Notes: generated from the sequence alone by a model not told the origin. A stretch of 44,222 nt of DNA from Nitrospira lenta (GCA_945905765.1 CAMDPZ010000012.1:1-44222); one strand, 5' to 3'. Positions 1 through 10,717 are shown, counted from the stretch's first letter. Program-made: numbers and translations.

Positions 1-359
1 GCAGACTTCCCTTGCGCCAGATACACTTCCGCCAGATCGTTCAACGCTTCGGGATAGACAGGCTTCAGCTTGAGCGCATGCAACAAGGCGTCGGTGGCCT
101 CGTGCGGTTTTTTCTTGCCGTGGAAATACACCCGCCCGAGGAGATGGTAAGTCTCGGCATTGGAAGGATTGAGCTCTACGGCCTTATTCAACAGGGCAAT
201 CGCGCCATCGGCATCGCCGGCCTTGAACAGCTCCGCTGCCCGTTCGACCGGGCGTTTATTGGAATCGCTAAGAGAAGAGGCGTGAGCCTGCCCGGCGATC
301 AGGCAACCCCAGAAACAGATTCCAAAGAGAATGAGGAGGCGGTATCGGGCAAGAGACAT
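1..359 (-). CDS. TPR-repeat exported protein (3' end cut off by window edge)
   Basis: The 119 visible codons start at an ATG (359) with an AGGAG upstream. The N-terminus is a hydrophobic signal-like stretch (about residues 6-28, ending near QAHA). Helical tetratricopeptide repeats follow, with typical spacing such as AAELFKAGDADGAIALLNKA, then NAETYHLLGRVYFHGKK and PEALNDLAEVYLAQGK. TPR domains are protein-interaction scaffolds; the partner is unknown. A TTG directly before the ATG sits 7 nt from the AGGAG and could be the real start. It lies downstream of the ExbB/ExbD/TonB-receptor cluster on the same strand but has its own promoter-like sequence and a hairpin between, so it is probably a separate unit. 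The gene continues beyond base 1. Confidence 0.8.
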   Translation of the reverse strand, partial: MSLARYRLLILFGICFWGCLIAGQAHASSLSDSNKRPVERAAELFKAGDADGAIALLNKAVELNPSNAETYHLLGRVYFHGKKKPHEATDALLHALKLKPVYPEALNDLAEVYLAQGKS

Positions 360-397
360 CAATGTCGCGCTCCTGGTCAACACAAGACGATGCGGCA

Positions 398-426
398 ACT
401 ATACGGGGGGCCAGGAACGAAATCAA
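398..426 (-). promoter_or_regulatory. Predicted sigma70-type promoter for the TPR gene
   Basis: On the minus strand, TTGATT (426-421) is followed by a 17-nt spacer and TATAGT (403-398). These match 4/6 and 5/6 of the consensus hexamers. Transcription would begin near 391, about 30 nt before the ATG. Confidence 0.5.
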
Positions 427-430
427 CGAG

Positions 431-468
431 CGGGACGGAGCCCCAAGGTCACCTGAGCCTCCGTCCCG
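431..468 (-). terminator. Hairpin between exbD and the TPR gene, possible terminator
   Basis: CGGGACGGAG (431-440) pairs perfectly with CTCCGTCCCG (459-468) across an 18-nt loop. There is no U-tract on either side, so it may act as a processing or stability hairpin rather than an intrinsic terminator. It sits just upstream of the TPR promoter, where exbD transcription would be expected to stop. Confidence 0.35.
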
Positions 469-761
469 CCACTGCGATAAGAAGAACCGGACGTCAGGCC
501 TTCCCGCCAAGCTGGAAGAACTTGGTTACGCCAAAGGTATAGCTCGTCCGACAAGAACGAAGGAAACCGGCAGAGGCGCGCGAGAACGTCTTATCACGCT
601 CTCCACGTTATCACTTCCATACGCGTCAGTCGCCAGCCTGTCTACTGACGCCTGCTCACGGATGTTACAAGACTCACAGTGGGACGAGCTGTCGCGACCT
701 CTGAGGTCGGTGGGAATCTTGCTCGCAAGTCCGTCGAGTCTCCATTCGTGAATGATCGGGG

Positions 762-1136
762 TCACATGCGGATGACCGCCAGGCTGACATGGCGAAAGCC
801 GAGGCCGCGGACACGATCGACGAGGGTGACAAACCGCTCAAGCCGCGTGGCTTTGTCGGCGCGAACCAGAACCAGCGATTCGCGAGGAAGAGTGAGAAGC
901 GTGGCGTCAAGTTGCTCATCGGTGACAGACTGGTCGTTGAAAAACAACCCACCCTCCGCCGTGACAGTAATGATGACCGGGCGGTCCTGCCGGTCCCCGG
1001 CTGCCGCGGCTTTAGCCAGATCGACCGGAATCTGGCCTGTCGTGACGAAAGTGGCGGTGGTCAGCACGATGACCAGGAGCACCAACATGACATCAACCAG
1101 GGGGATGACGTTGATCTGGTTCAGTTCACGATCCAT
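762..1136 (-). CDS. exbD: ExbD/TolR-family proton-channel subunit
   Basis: A 124-residue protein with the ExbD/TolR plan: a short cytoplasmic start, one transmembrane helix (about residues 11-32) and a periplasmic domain. The helix carries the family's proton-relay aspartate (D15, in NVIPLVDVMLVLL). With ExbB it uses the proton-motive force to energise TonB. The start overlaps the 3' end of exbB by 11 bp, so the two are translationally coupled. Length is normal for a compact ExbD. TolR is the alternative name for this fold, but the neighbouring tonB and TonB-dependent receptor favour ExbD. Confidence 0.9.
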   Translation of the reverse strand: MDRELNQINVIPLVDVMLVLLVIVLTTATFVTTGQIPVDLAKAAAAGDRQDRPVIITVTAEGGLFFNDQSVTDEQLDATLLTLPRESLVLVRADKATRLERFVTLVDRVRGLGFRHVSLAVIRM

Positions 1137-1551
1137 GCTGTACCTTGTATAGGGCGAGCAGTTCGCTGACGCGACGACGGAGGACGTTGTTCATGACCAC
1201 ACATGGAATCGCGACCAGCAGCCCCGCCGCGGTGGCCTTGAGCGCGAGGCTCAGGCCGATCATGATCGACGTCACCGCCAACGCACCGGACGTGCCCATG
1301 GTGTGAAATGTCAGCATGATGCCGAGGACCGTCCCAAGCAAACCGATATAGGGCGCATTGGCCGCGACGGTGCCGATCACCACCAGCCGCTGGGTCAACG
1401 CGATCTCGCAGAGATCCAGCGTGGGAAACTGCCGCACGTCCACCCGCCGGTAGAACAGCCAACGTTCCACTGCCACCCCGATGGCCCAAAAGCTCAAACC
1501 CAACAAAAGCCCGATAACACCGTACTCGACGAGTTCCTTCAAAAACTCCAT
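1126..1551 (-). CDS. exbB: ExbB/MotA/TolQ-family proton-channel subunit (short form)
   Basis: A 141-residue protein with three hydrophobic segments (about residues 10-33, 58-84 and 96-122). The conserved MotA/TolQ/ExbB region is recognisable in APYIGLLGTVLGIMLTF, followed by the glycine/alanine-rich third helix. It is much shorter than the ~240-residue E. coli ExbB and lacks the long N-terminal part, a form common outside the enterics. A GAGGA ribosome-binding site precedes the ATG. It pairs with the overlapping exbD to form the motor for the TonB system of this locus. Confidence 0.9.
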   Translation of the reverse strand: MEFLKELVEYGVIGLLLGLSFWAIGVAVERWLFYRRVDVRQFPTLDLCEIALTQRLVVIGTVAANAPYIGLLGTVLGIMLTFHTMGTSGALAVTSIMIGLSLALKATAAGLLVAIPCVVMNNVLRRRVSELLALYKVQHGS

Positions 1552-1639
1552 AAGTCCATCCTCTGTCTTTCAGCCAGTCTGTCCTCAGCCGCCTCATGAA
1601 CCCGCAATAGTGTCTTCTCCATGGTTGACTCCCCTTCAA

Positions 1640-1665
1640 CGGGAGGGGGCTCGCGCCCCCTCCCG
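1640..1665 (-). terminator. Strong GC hairpin after the TonB-dependent receptor
   Basis: CGGGAGGGGGC (1640-1650) and GCCCCCTCCCG (1655-1665) form a perfect 11-bp stem with a 4-nt loop. It starts about 12 nt after the receptor stop codon on the minus strand. No U-run follows, so it may attenuate or stabilise the 3' end rather than fully terminate before exbB. Confidence 0.55.
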
Positions 1666-1676
1666 CAAAACAATCA

Positions 1677-3929
1677 TTAAAACCCTAACGTGACTCCGGC
1701 ATAGGCGGATCGCCCATAGCCGGCGAAGTAGAGCTGCGTTGCTTGGGTGCCGGTGGAAACCATACTATTTGCCGACGTCACCTGACCTGACGCCGCATAT
1801 TTCGTATCAGCAATGTTATTCACCTCGACATACATCTTCGCGAAGCGGAACCAGGCATTATTGGCCAAGGGCTGCTCATAATGAATATTCGCATTCCCGA
1901 TGAGATAGGCCGGAATGCCGATCGTGTTGGCATTATTCAGCAGGTAGCTGTTCATCCAACTCCCTTGTATCCACGCGCCCCACCCAGCAGGCTTATGCCC
2001 ATAGGCCACTTGGTCATATTCGACTTTGGCATTCAGGTAATCGACCGGCACATTCGGCACCTTCTTGCCACCCCGTGACGTGGGAACACTAGCCGATACA
2101 TCCTGGAAATTGACGTAGTTAGCAATGGTATGGGTATAGGCCCCGGCGAACCGCCAGGCCTCGATGGGCCGCCAATCATAGGCCAGCTCCACTCCTCGAT
2201 ATTGCGACAGATCGGCATTGACGGTCGCCGTATTGCTTGTGGTGCCAATCGACTGGCTGATGAACTCGTTGTGAACGAAGACCCAGAACCCCACCAATTC
2301 GACGGACAGCGTCCTACTCAACTGTGACGCAGTCCCGATTTCCATGTTGTAATTCTTTTGGGGCTTCAGCTGGAAGTTTTCCCCAGGAAGTCCCGTGGTG
2401 GGATTTCTCGTGAGTTGAGAGATCTGTGGGATGGCGTAGCCCGTTGAGGCGCGAATCCAATGCCGATAGCCTTCCGCCGGCTTCCAGGTCAGCGACATCT
2501 CAGGAGCCCAATTGTCAAAATCGCGCGTCACGGCTTGATTGGAGTTACTACTGCCGCTATTGAGCACGACGGCATGGACATTCAGATGCGACCGTTCATA
2601 CCCCAGCCCTGCGGCCAAGGTCCATTTGGGCACAAATTCCAGCTCTTCACGAAAACGGATCCCCAGGTTTTGGATCCATCCTTGATTATCCTGAATCTTG
2701 AGCCCCTTGGTGCCGATACCGTCGGCCATATTCTGGAAGGTCTCTCCGTCCTGTTTCATGCGGTTGAAAAAGACTCCCGCATAGCTTTTGAGCGGCAGGT
2801 CCCCGATGCGGCCATTGTGCCGTAAATCGGTGTAGTGATAAAAATTCTGATTGATGTTGTCCGTGACCTGGGAAAAGTACTGATTGATGTCTTTTTCGTC
2901 ATAAGCCCCATGCACCGTCAGCACGGTGCTTGCGTCGATCTCCCGTTCATAGATGACCCCGACATTGGTTCGACGATCGGTCCGTTTCTGACCCAGCATA
3001 TTCGCGTCCGCGCAACTGGAATCATAGGCATTCCTCGTGCACGAAGTCTGAGCGCCTCCCGCCTGGCGATCATTGGCATTGAGCTGCGACTCGGTGAGAC
3101 GGGTGGGAACTTTCGCGTCCAGCCAGTTGCTGATGGCCTTGAAGTAAAGCGTCTGGCGATCATCGATGCTGTACCGCGCGTTAAAATTGACTGTTTGCGT
3201 CTCATAGTTACTATGCCGGACATAACCATCTTCCCGGACATTACTGCCAAAGAATGAAAGATCCAGCTTGTCCGTGTGCTGCCCGAAAGCTATGCCCTGC
3301 TTGTTGTACCCATAGGACCCTCCGGCCAACAGTGTTTCCACTCCGTTGATATCGCTTCCACGACGGGTCCGAAACTGCACCATCCCCCCGAGGGCATAAT
3401 TCCCGTACAGCGACGACGAGGCCCCGCGTGTGATATCGACGCTCCGCATGAACCAGGGGTCGTGCATGTCCAATCGGGACAAACCATCGGATTGGGTCTG
3501 CATGAACCCGTCTTCATACACCATGAAATCTCGAATGGCGAACGACGTCTTCACCCCGGACCCTCGAACGCTGAGGGAAAAGTCGCGTGGCCCGTTCGCT
3601 TGCCGCAAAATCACCCCTGGCATCGAATCGAAGGACTCTTTCATGTGACGACCGGGACGCAACTCAATCTCCTGAGAGGTGACAGTAGACAGGGTCACCC
3701 CTTCCGGTCGTTTCTGAACTCGCTGGCTCACAATGCTCACGTCGGCCAGATCGATCTCCGGCACAGCTGAATCGCCTGTCGGCTGCAGAGGGTCTAGCGG
3801 TTGTCCGCCAACAGCAGTTCCCTGTCCTCCTGATTGATCTGGAGTTTGAGCCTCGACCTGTCCTCCCTCGATCATTCCAAGAACGACGAGCATCACACAG
3901 CCCAGCACCATCCCTTTACGCATCATCAT
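1677..3929 (-). CDS. TonB-dependent outer-membrane receptor
   Basis: A 750-residue protein: signal peptide (about 1-28, ending VEAQ), a plug domain (about 60-190; SFDSMPGVILRQ, FSLSVRGSG, SVDITRGASSSLYGNYALGG) and a ~22-strand barrel ending in aromatic F (AGVTLGF), as usual for outer-membrane insertion. DLADVSIVSQ near residues 81-90 could be the TonB box. A Cys pair about ten residues apart (TSC...SSC, near residue 300) lies in what should be an extracellular loop. It moves a scarce ligand into the periplasm using TonB. The substrate cannot be read from sequence; Cys/His-rich neighbours suggest a metal or metal complex. It is 138 bp from the gene upstream, which may allow separate regulation. 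Confidence 0.92.
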   Translation of the reverse strand: MMMRKGMVLGCVMLVVLGMIEGGQVEAQTPDQSGGQGTAVGGQPLDPLQPTGDSAVPEIDLADVSIVSQRVQKRPEGVTLSTVTSQEIELRPGRHMKESFDSMPGVILRQANGPRDFSLSVRGSGVKTSFAIRDFMVYEDGFMQTQSDGLSRLDMHDPWFMRSVDITRGASSSLYGNYALGGMVQFRTRRGSDINGVETLLAGGSYGYNKQGIAFGQHTDKLDLSFFGSNVREDGYVRHSNYETQTVNFNARYSIDDRQTLYFKAISNWLDAKVPTRLTESQLNANDRQAGGAQTSCTRNAYDSSCADANMLGQKRTDRRTNVGVIYEREIDASTVLTVHGAYDEKDINQYFSQVTDNINQNFYHYTDLRHNGRIGDLPLKSYAGVFFNRMKQDGETFQNMADGIGTKGLKIQDNQGWIQNLGIRFREELEFVPKWTLAAGLGYERSHLNVHAVVLNSGSSNSNQAVTRDFDNWAPEMSLTWKPAEGYRHWIRASTGYAIPQISQLTRNPTTGLPGENFQLKPQKNYNMEIGTASQLSRTLSVELVGFWVFVHNEFISQSIGTTSNTATVNADLSQYRGVELAYDWRPIEAWRFAGAYTHTIANYVNFQDVSASVPTSRGGKKVPNVPVDYLNAKVEYDQVAYGHKPAGWGAWIQGSWMNSYLLNNANTIGIPAYLIGNANIHYEQPLANNAWFRFAKMYVEVNNIADTKYAASGQVTSANSMVSTGTQATQLYFAGYGRSAYAGVTLGF

Positions 3930-3994
3930 CGTCGCGCACCTTTCTCATCAATGCAAAGTCATGAATCGGCTATCACGGTTTAGGGCGAAGGCCT

Positions 3995-4024
3995 CCAGCC
4001 AAGTCGTGACGCGACTCCTGCTGG
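3995..4024 (-). promoter_or_regulatory. Imperfect hairpin in the receptor 5' region
   Basis: CCAGC/GCTGG (outer) and AGTCG/CGACT (inner) form a two-part stem with a small internal loop and a 5-nt apex. It lies about 65-95 nt before the receptor ATG. It could be a leader structure or a weak terminator. I saw no cobalamin-riboswitch B12 box. Confidence 0.3.
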
Positions 4025-4067
4025 GGCATTCCCTGAAAAATTGAATCTTGCGAAAAGAAGAATTGGA

Positions 4068-4376
4068 TCAGTGGAGGGGAGGACCGCGGGATGAGAATCC
4101 GTCTAATACAAAACGTGCCGGACGTTCCACATTGACCGCCCCACCCATTGCGACAATGTACCGGGGCTGCGCCGAGGGAATAGCTGGAGGTACATCAACA
4201 GTCGAGTTGGCGTGGCAGGCCCAAGCGCACAGAGAAGAATGCGTCACTCCACCTGTGTGGTGATGGGCTGAGCGTGGCTGGCTCTCGTGCGCAAAGAGAC
4301 AAGCCATCGCACTGACCGATAGCGTCAGGTACAGCGTCGCCATCGCCAAAGTCAGCGGGACGAAACACTTCCTCAT
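4068..4376 (-). CDS. Small exported His/Cys-rich protein (copy 1)
   Basis: A 102-residue protein that I do not recognise. Residues 1-26 are a signal-like hydrophobic stretch. Next comes a cluster of possible metal ligands: SAHHHTGGVTHSSLCAWACH, that is HHH, TH, and two Cys three residues apart around Trp. The C-terminal half is featureless and Pro/Ala-rich. Its ATG overlaps the stop of the thioredoxin-like gene (ATGA), so the two are coupled. The gene at 7452-7763 shares the pattern HH...TH..LCxWxCxA, so they are paralogues bracketing this locus. A periplasmic metal-binding role is inference. DUF2946-type proteins are the nearest thing I can recall, but I cannot confirm membership. Confidence 0.7.
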   Translation of the reverse strand: MRKCFVPLTLAMATLYLTLSVSAMACLFAHESQPRSAHHHTGGVTHSSLCAWACHANSTVDVPPAIPSAQPRYIVAMGGAVNVERPARFVLDGFSSRGPPLH

Positions 4377-4921
4377 TTCCCGCGCTCCATGACCTGCCGC
4401 ATCACCGCCACCGCCTCGGAACTATCCCAGGCACGAGGCCCGACCGCTCGCCCGACGAGCGCGCCATCCCGCGCGATCACGATCGTCGTCGGAAGACCGC
4501 GCACCATGAAGGACCGTGACACCTCCTGATCTTCATCGAAGAGAACCGGGAGGCTAACTCCGAGCTGGGACAGAAAGTGGGCGATACCCTGGCGCTGCAG
4601 ATCCGTCGTCACGGTCAGAAGGACAAATTGTGCCGGGTCCAACTGCTTCAGCAACCGGGCAAGTGAGGGCATTTCTTCTTTGCAGGGTCCGCACCAGGTG
4701 GCCCAAAAATTCACCAGCACGACCTTCCCTGCCAACTCGCTCGACTTCACGACCTTGCCATCCAGCGTCGTGAGTTCAAATGGCGCAACCATGCTCCCGG
4801 ACGGAAACCGGCTCATCTTGAGCGAGACGAAGGGATCGCTGGCAAACGCAGAACCAACCGGGACGACACTCAGCAAAGAGAGCAGCGCTGCCATCGCAAC
4901 TTGTTTCAATGACACAGGCAC
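4373..4921 (-). CDS. TlpA/ResA-type periplasmic thioredoxin-like protein
   Basis: A 182-residue protein with a signal peptide (about 1-28, ending AFAS) and a redoxin fold. The active site is WCGPC (C77, C80) and the cis-proline loop is GLPTT. Family members reduce disulfides in cytochrome maturation, SCO/copper-centre assembly or thiol maintenance in the periplasm. The GTG start lies 1 nt after the stop of the BNR-repeat gene, and its own stop overlaps the next ATG, so three genes are tightly coupled. In this setting it could keep the Cys motifs of its exported neighbours (CxCC, CxWxC) reduced for metal binding, which is inference. Confidence 0.88.
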   Translation of the reverse strand: MPVSLKQVAMAALLSLLSVVPVGSAFASDPFVSLKMSRFPSGSMVAPFELTTLDGKVVKSSELAGKVVLVNFWATWCGPCKEEMPSLARLLKQLDPAQFVLLTVTTDLQRQGIAHFLSQLGVSLPVLFDEDQEVSRSFMVRGLPTTIVIARDGALVGRAVGPRAWDSSEAVAVMRQVMERGK

Positions 4922-4922
4922 G

Positions 4923-6209
4923 TTATGGCTCCTGCCTCACGAAGGCCTTCGCAGCCGGTAGCTGGATGGTCTGGACGACCATCCGATGAACGGGCATGGC
5001 ATGTTCCATCCAAGCTAATGCAGCAAGCCCTTTCGCATTCATCGAGAGGGAAGGCGTCTGACCTTTCTTCTCATTCAATTTCTGCGGCATGCTGAAGGTG
5101 TGGCCACGGTCGAGAGACAGGCTCATCACGACTTCACGCCGGACAGGCGATTGCTCTTCCCAGACGATGACGAGACGCCCCTCCGGATCGACCGCCATCT
5201 GCGGATGATCCGGGAAGGTCCCCTTGGAGACGTTCAGTTTATGTTTGAGAGAGAAGGTCTCCCCGCGGTCGTCCGAGTAGGCCAGAAACACAGCCGGAGT
5301 CTCATCGACGCCCTCGGTGTACCAGACCACATAGAGCCGTCCGAGCCGATCCGTCCCGATAGAAGCCGGCCGATGCGGACAACCGGGGAACACCCACTGA
5401 TCATGTCCGACGATCACCGGAGTCGAGAAAGTCTGTCCGCCGTCTGTGGAGCGAGCGACCACCGTTTCTCGAAGATCGCCAGGGAGAATCTTACGCCAGG
5501 CCACATACAGCGTCCCGTCCGGTCCGGTCGTGAGAGAGGTCCGGCAACAGACGCAGGTGTTCTCGTCCACTTTGAGATTCTTCGCGACGGTGCGGCCGTG
5601 ATCGGTCGAGCGCGTCACGAAAGTGCCGGATTCCTTCTTGCCCTCTCGCCCATCGATCCAGGCCACATGCACCACGCCGTCAGAAGCGACATGAATCGAA
5701 TCGAAGCTGTGGCCGATGACCTGCTCATCGTCATTCACCAGAACGGACGGCAGAAACGTTTTGCCGCCGTCCGTTGATCGGCTCAGCCTCAGTTCGTTCG
5801 AGAACGGCTTGTCCGGCGTCAGTTTCGGATGGGTCAAGGCCCAGGTTAGGAACACATCGTCTCCGACCACGGCCAGGGCCGGCGCTTCCTGCCGCGAGTA
5901 GGGCGCCTCAGTCGGCTGATTCACTGTGACCGGAGCCCCGATCGGTCCTCCCGACTTCTCAGCTCTGGCATAGAGCACCCTGCGTATCTCCTTGTCCTCC
6001 TCCATCCAGGCAAGCGAGATACGGCCCTCGTCGTCGATCCGGACGGAAGGACCGACCACCGCCCTGACCGGGCGATCGGTCGTCAGTTTCGGACCGAACC
6101 GCAACGATTGATCCGGCTCAGCCAGCGCCATCGATGCGAGCGAGACAGTGCTGATCACAATCCCGACCATCCATGCTAGTTTCTTGGTTCTGAATGTCCG
6201 TTCAATCAT
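4923..6209 (-). CDS. Exported BNR/Asp-box beta-propeller protein with CxCC motif (sialidase-like)
   Basis: A 428-residue protein with an N-terminal signal peptide (about 1-30, ending MALA). At least five Asp boxes of the S-x-D-x-G-x-T-F kind are visible (SRSTDGGKTF, TRSTDHGRT, ARSTDGGQTF, AYSDDRGETF, SLSLDRGHTF), which mark a six-bladed sialidase-like propeller. The sialidase catalytic residues are not obvious, so I do not call it an enzyme. It carries TCVCC (C219, C221, C222) and GCPH (C277, H279), which could form a metal or haem site. I chose the ATG at 6209 because a GAGG motif precedes it; an in-frame GTG lies at 6221. It sits between tonB and the thioredoxin gene. Confidence 0.8.
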   Translation of the reverse strand: MIERTFRTKKLAWMVGIVISTVSLASMALAEPDQSLRFGPKLTTDRPVRAVVGPSVRIDDEGRISLAWMEEDKEIRRVLYARAEKSGGPIGAPVTVNQPTEAPYSRQEAPALAVVGDDVFLTWALTHPKLTPDKPFSNELRLSRSTDGGKTFLPSVLVNDDEQVIGHSFDSIHVASDGVVHVAWIDGREGKKESGTFVTRSTDHGRTVAKNLKVDENTCVCCRTSLTTGPDGTLYVAWRKILPGDLRETVVARSTDGGQTFSTPVIVGHDQWVFPGCPHRPASIGTDRLGRLYVVWYTEGVDETPAVFLAYSDDRGETFSLKHKLNVSKGTFPDHPQMAVDPEGRLVIVWEEQSPVRREVVMSLSLDRGHTFSMPQKLNEKKGQTPSLSMNAKGLAALAWMEHAMPVHRMVVQTIQLPAAKAFVRQEP

Positions 6210-6311
6210 GGCGCGCCTCACTTCGATCCACGAATGGAGAATTGCACGTCGCGGCTACAGGCACCTTGGCAGCCACTCACCCAAAGCACCGACTCAAGCG
6301 ATTCCTCTCGA

Positions 6312-7445
6312 CTAACCCCCAAGGCTATAGACGATCGGCACATAGATCGCGATTTCGGCAGCGCCCATCGCATTCGTCATATGCAGCGGACAGATCAGCC
6401 GGACGGCTTCGATGGCCGCGTTGTCAAGCACCTCATGGCCGGAACTTCTATGCACCTTCACCTCCGACAGGTGGCCGTCGGCTCGAATGACGGCCCGCAA
6501 CACGACCTTGCCCTCCCAGCCATTGAGCCGCGCGGCGCTGGGATAGCGTTTGATTTCAGCCAGTCTCCGCCTCAACGATTCGGCCAGCCAGCCATAGTCG
6601 GCTTTGACTGCGGGGTTCGAACGGGTGGCCATCGCCACTTGCGGGGCAGACTCCTGCGCGACAGATTCAGCCGGCTTTGCGTCGCTCGCGGCGGCGGCTG
6701 CCGGCGCGGGGGCTGGCCGCTGGTCAGAATCCCGCGTCACGGAAGCAGTCTCAATAGTGCGTGTTCCGACCGGATGAATGGGGGCTTCAGTTGTCACGGA
6801 CTGGGGCACGGCTTCAGGTTGAACGACTGGGGCAATCGACTCGACTACGGCCTGTTTGGCCTGCTGAATCTCTGCTGGTTGCTGTTCCCTGACCGGCGTG
6901 ACCGCCTCGGTTCTCGCCTGCACCGCCACCGCCTGTTGAATCGGCTGGCTCGTCTCAGCCACCGGGCGGACCTCGCGCGGCACAACCGGTGCCACCTCAC
7001 GAGGCCGCACTTCCTGCGTAACCATCTGAGACTGACTGGGGACTGGGGCTGCCGGACGCGGAACCGACTGAGCAGGCTCCAGCGTTGGCTTATTGTCAGC
7101 TTGAAGCGTTTCTTGAATCAATTGTGGTTCGGCCAATGCAACGTCCCACTGAAACACCTCTTTCGGCGCTACCGATTTAACCTGTGCCATGAGCCCGAGG
7201 GCCACGGTCAGCGCAAAACCATGAAAGAGCGCGGACACAGCCCATCCTTGCAGACGATACTGTCCGTCAGGGCTGAGCGTCACTTGCTCACCACCGCTAT
7301 GTATGAAGGCTGACTGTGCCCCATCGAATGAGTTCTCCTCAGTCTGATTCCACGCTATAAGAATCGTCCCTATCCGCCTGCCCGACAACCCACTCAGTGG
7401 ATCGCGTGAAAGACGGAATGTGCCCGACTGCGGGCCGATGAGCAA
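6312..7445 (-). CDS. tonB: TonB energy-transducing protein
   Basis: A 377-residue protein with one transmembrane helix (about 64-88), a long Pro/Val/Ala/Gln-rich periplasmic spacer (about 110-285) and a C-terminal TonB domain (about 290-377). That domain includes YPSAARLNGWEGKVVLRAV and the conserved V.RSSGH..LDNAAIEAVR. It spans the periplasm and passes ExbB/ExbD energy to the outer-membrane receptor. The start is uncertain. The longest frame opens at a TTG 7 nt after the preceding gene, giving about 60 residues before the helix. A GTG nearer the helix (residue 55) would give a more typical TonB. Confidence 0.88.
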   Translation of the reverse strand: MLIGPQSGTFRLSRDPLSGLSGRRIGTILIAWNQTEENSFDGAQSAFIHSGGEQVTLSPDGQYRLQGWAVSALFHGFALTVALGLMAQVKSVAPKEVFQWDVALAEPQLIQETLQADNKPTLEPAQSVPRPAAPVPSQSQMVTQEVRPREVAPVVPREVRPVAETSQPIQQAVAVQARTEAVTPVREQQPAEIQQAKQAVVESIAPVVQPEAVPQSVTTEAPIHPVGTRTIETASVTRDSDQRPAPAPAAAAASDAKPAESVAQESAPQVAMATRSNPAVKADYGWLAESLRRRLAEIKRYPSAARLNGWEGKVVLRAVIRADGHLSEVKVHRSSGHEVLDNAAIEAVRLICPLHMTNAMGAAEIAIYVPIVYSLGG

Positions 7446-7451
7446 GGAAGA

Positions 7452-7763
7452 CTATAGAGAGAAAGACGGAGGGGCGCGGCTGGAAGAAGTCTGGCACAGC
7501 TCGATCGAGGGCGGCACAGAAGGGGGAAGCGTAATGAGCGAAATCAGGCTGAGTTCTGCCTGAAAGGGAACCACTGCGCTGTCGAACACCGTCCCGGCGG
7601 CACACATCCAGGAGCAGAGCACTGTCCCATGCGTCGCAGCCTGGTGGTGGGCATGGTGCCCGGCATGCTCGACCGACTGAGCCTGAGCCAATCCGCCAAC
7701 GGACAGGACACAGCACACCAGAAGGATCGAGACAAATTTGAGGACAGTGTAGTTCATGAGCAT
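7452..7763 (-). CDS. Small exported His/Cys-rich protein (copy 2), first gene of the TonB locus
   Basis: A 103-residue protein of no family I can name. A signal peptide (about 1-28, ending LAQAQ) leads into HAGHHAHHQAATHG, then LCSWMCAAG, giving six His followed by two Cys around Trp. The layout matches the protein at 4068-4376 (HH, TH, LCxWxCxA). The rest is hydrophobic and Pro/Ser-rich. The ATG at 7763 is preferred; an ATG two codons later is equally possible, and upstream codons lie in the promoter. Possible role: periplasmic metal carrier or sensor for the TonB system (inference). Confidence 0.7.
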   Translation of the reverse strand: MLMNYTVLKFVSILLVCCVLSVGGLAQAQSVEHAGHHAHHQAATHGTVLCSWMCAAGTVFDSAVVPFQAELSLISLITLPPSVPPSIELCQTSSSRAPPSFSL

Positions 7764-7786
7764 TCGACTGACTGGGATTCGGCCGA

Positions 7787-7816
7787 ATGTTAATGGACCA
7801 CCCCTGGGCCTGTCAA
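7787..7816 (-). promoter_or_regulatory. Predicted sigma70-type promoter of the TonB locus
   Basis: On the minus strand a perfect TTGACA (7816-7811) is followed by an 18-nt spacer and TAACAT (7792-7787, 4/6). Transcription would start near 7780, about 17 nt before the first gene. It is divergent from secA. Confidence 0.55.
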
Positions 7817-7928
7817 GCCAACCACTCAATACCAAAGCCGCTGCTTATTATAGGATTCACGGAAAAGATCCTGTATACTGTGCCGATTCATTTCAGGAAC
7901 ATCCGCATCCGTTCCAAACGAGAGCACT

Positions 7929-10646
<2,718 letters not shown>

Positions 10647-10680
10647 GAACCCGACGCTAACGCTCTCGCTCCCTTACCTC

Positions 10681-10717
10681 CGAAGCGACCCTTCCGAGTC
10701 CGCGCGTTGCGCGAGCA
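10681..10717 (-). repeat. Partial copy of the GC-rich core repeat (inverted)
   Basis: Read on the minus strand it begins TGCTCGCGCAACGCGCGG, then ACTCGGAAGG. This is nearly the same as the left half of the core found between nuoA and nuoB (12561) and between nuoCD and nuoE (15000). The right half is degenerate and no matching outer arms are visible. Confidence 0.6.

Larger units (their letters stand above)
360..761. other. 402-bp intergenic stretch between exbD and the TPR gene
   Basis: No convincing gene is visible. It holds the TPR promoter (398-426), a 10-bp inverted repeat (431-468) and a short near-perfect palindrome at 695-709 (7-bp arms around one base). A minus-strand 79-codon frame opens at a GTG overlapping the exbD stop (765 down to 526). 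It has no recognisable domain, so I did not call it a gene. Confidence 0.5.

Noticed and set aside
526-765. 79-codon frame starting at a GTG that overlaps the exbD stop
   Set aside because: The overlap suggested coupling, but the protein has no hydrophobic core, motif or known relative.
3930-4067. Possible cobalamin or other metal riboswitch upstream of the TonB-dependent receptor
   Set aside because: Only a small two-part hairpin is visible. No B12 box or multi-stem layout can be drawn in 138 bp.
6234-7313. Long plus-strand open frame (about 359 codons) opposite tonB
   Set aside because: It is antisense to the clear TonB gene and gives Arg/His/Leu-rich low-complexity protein. It is a by-product of GC-rich codon usage.
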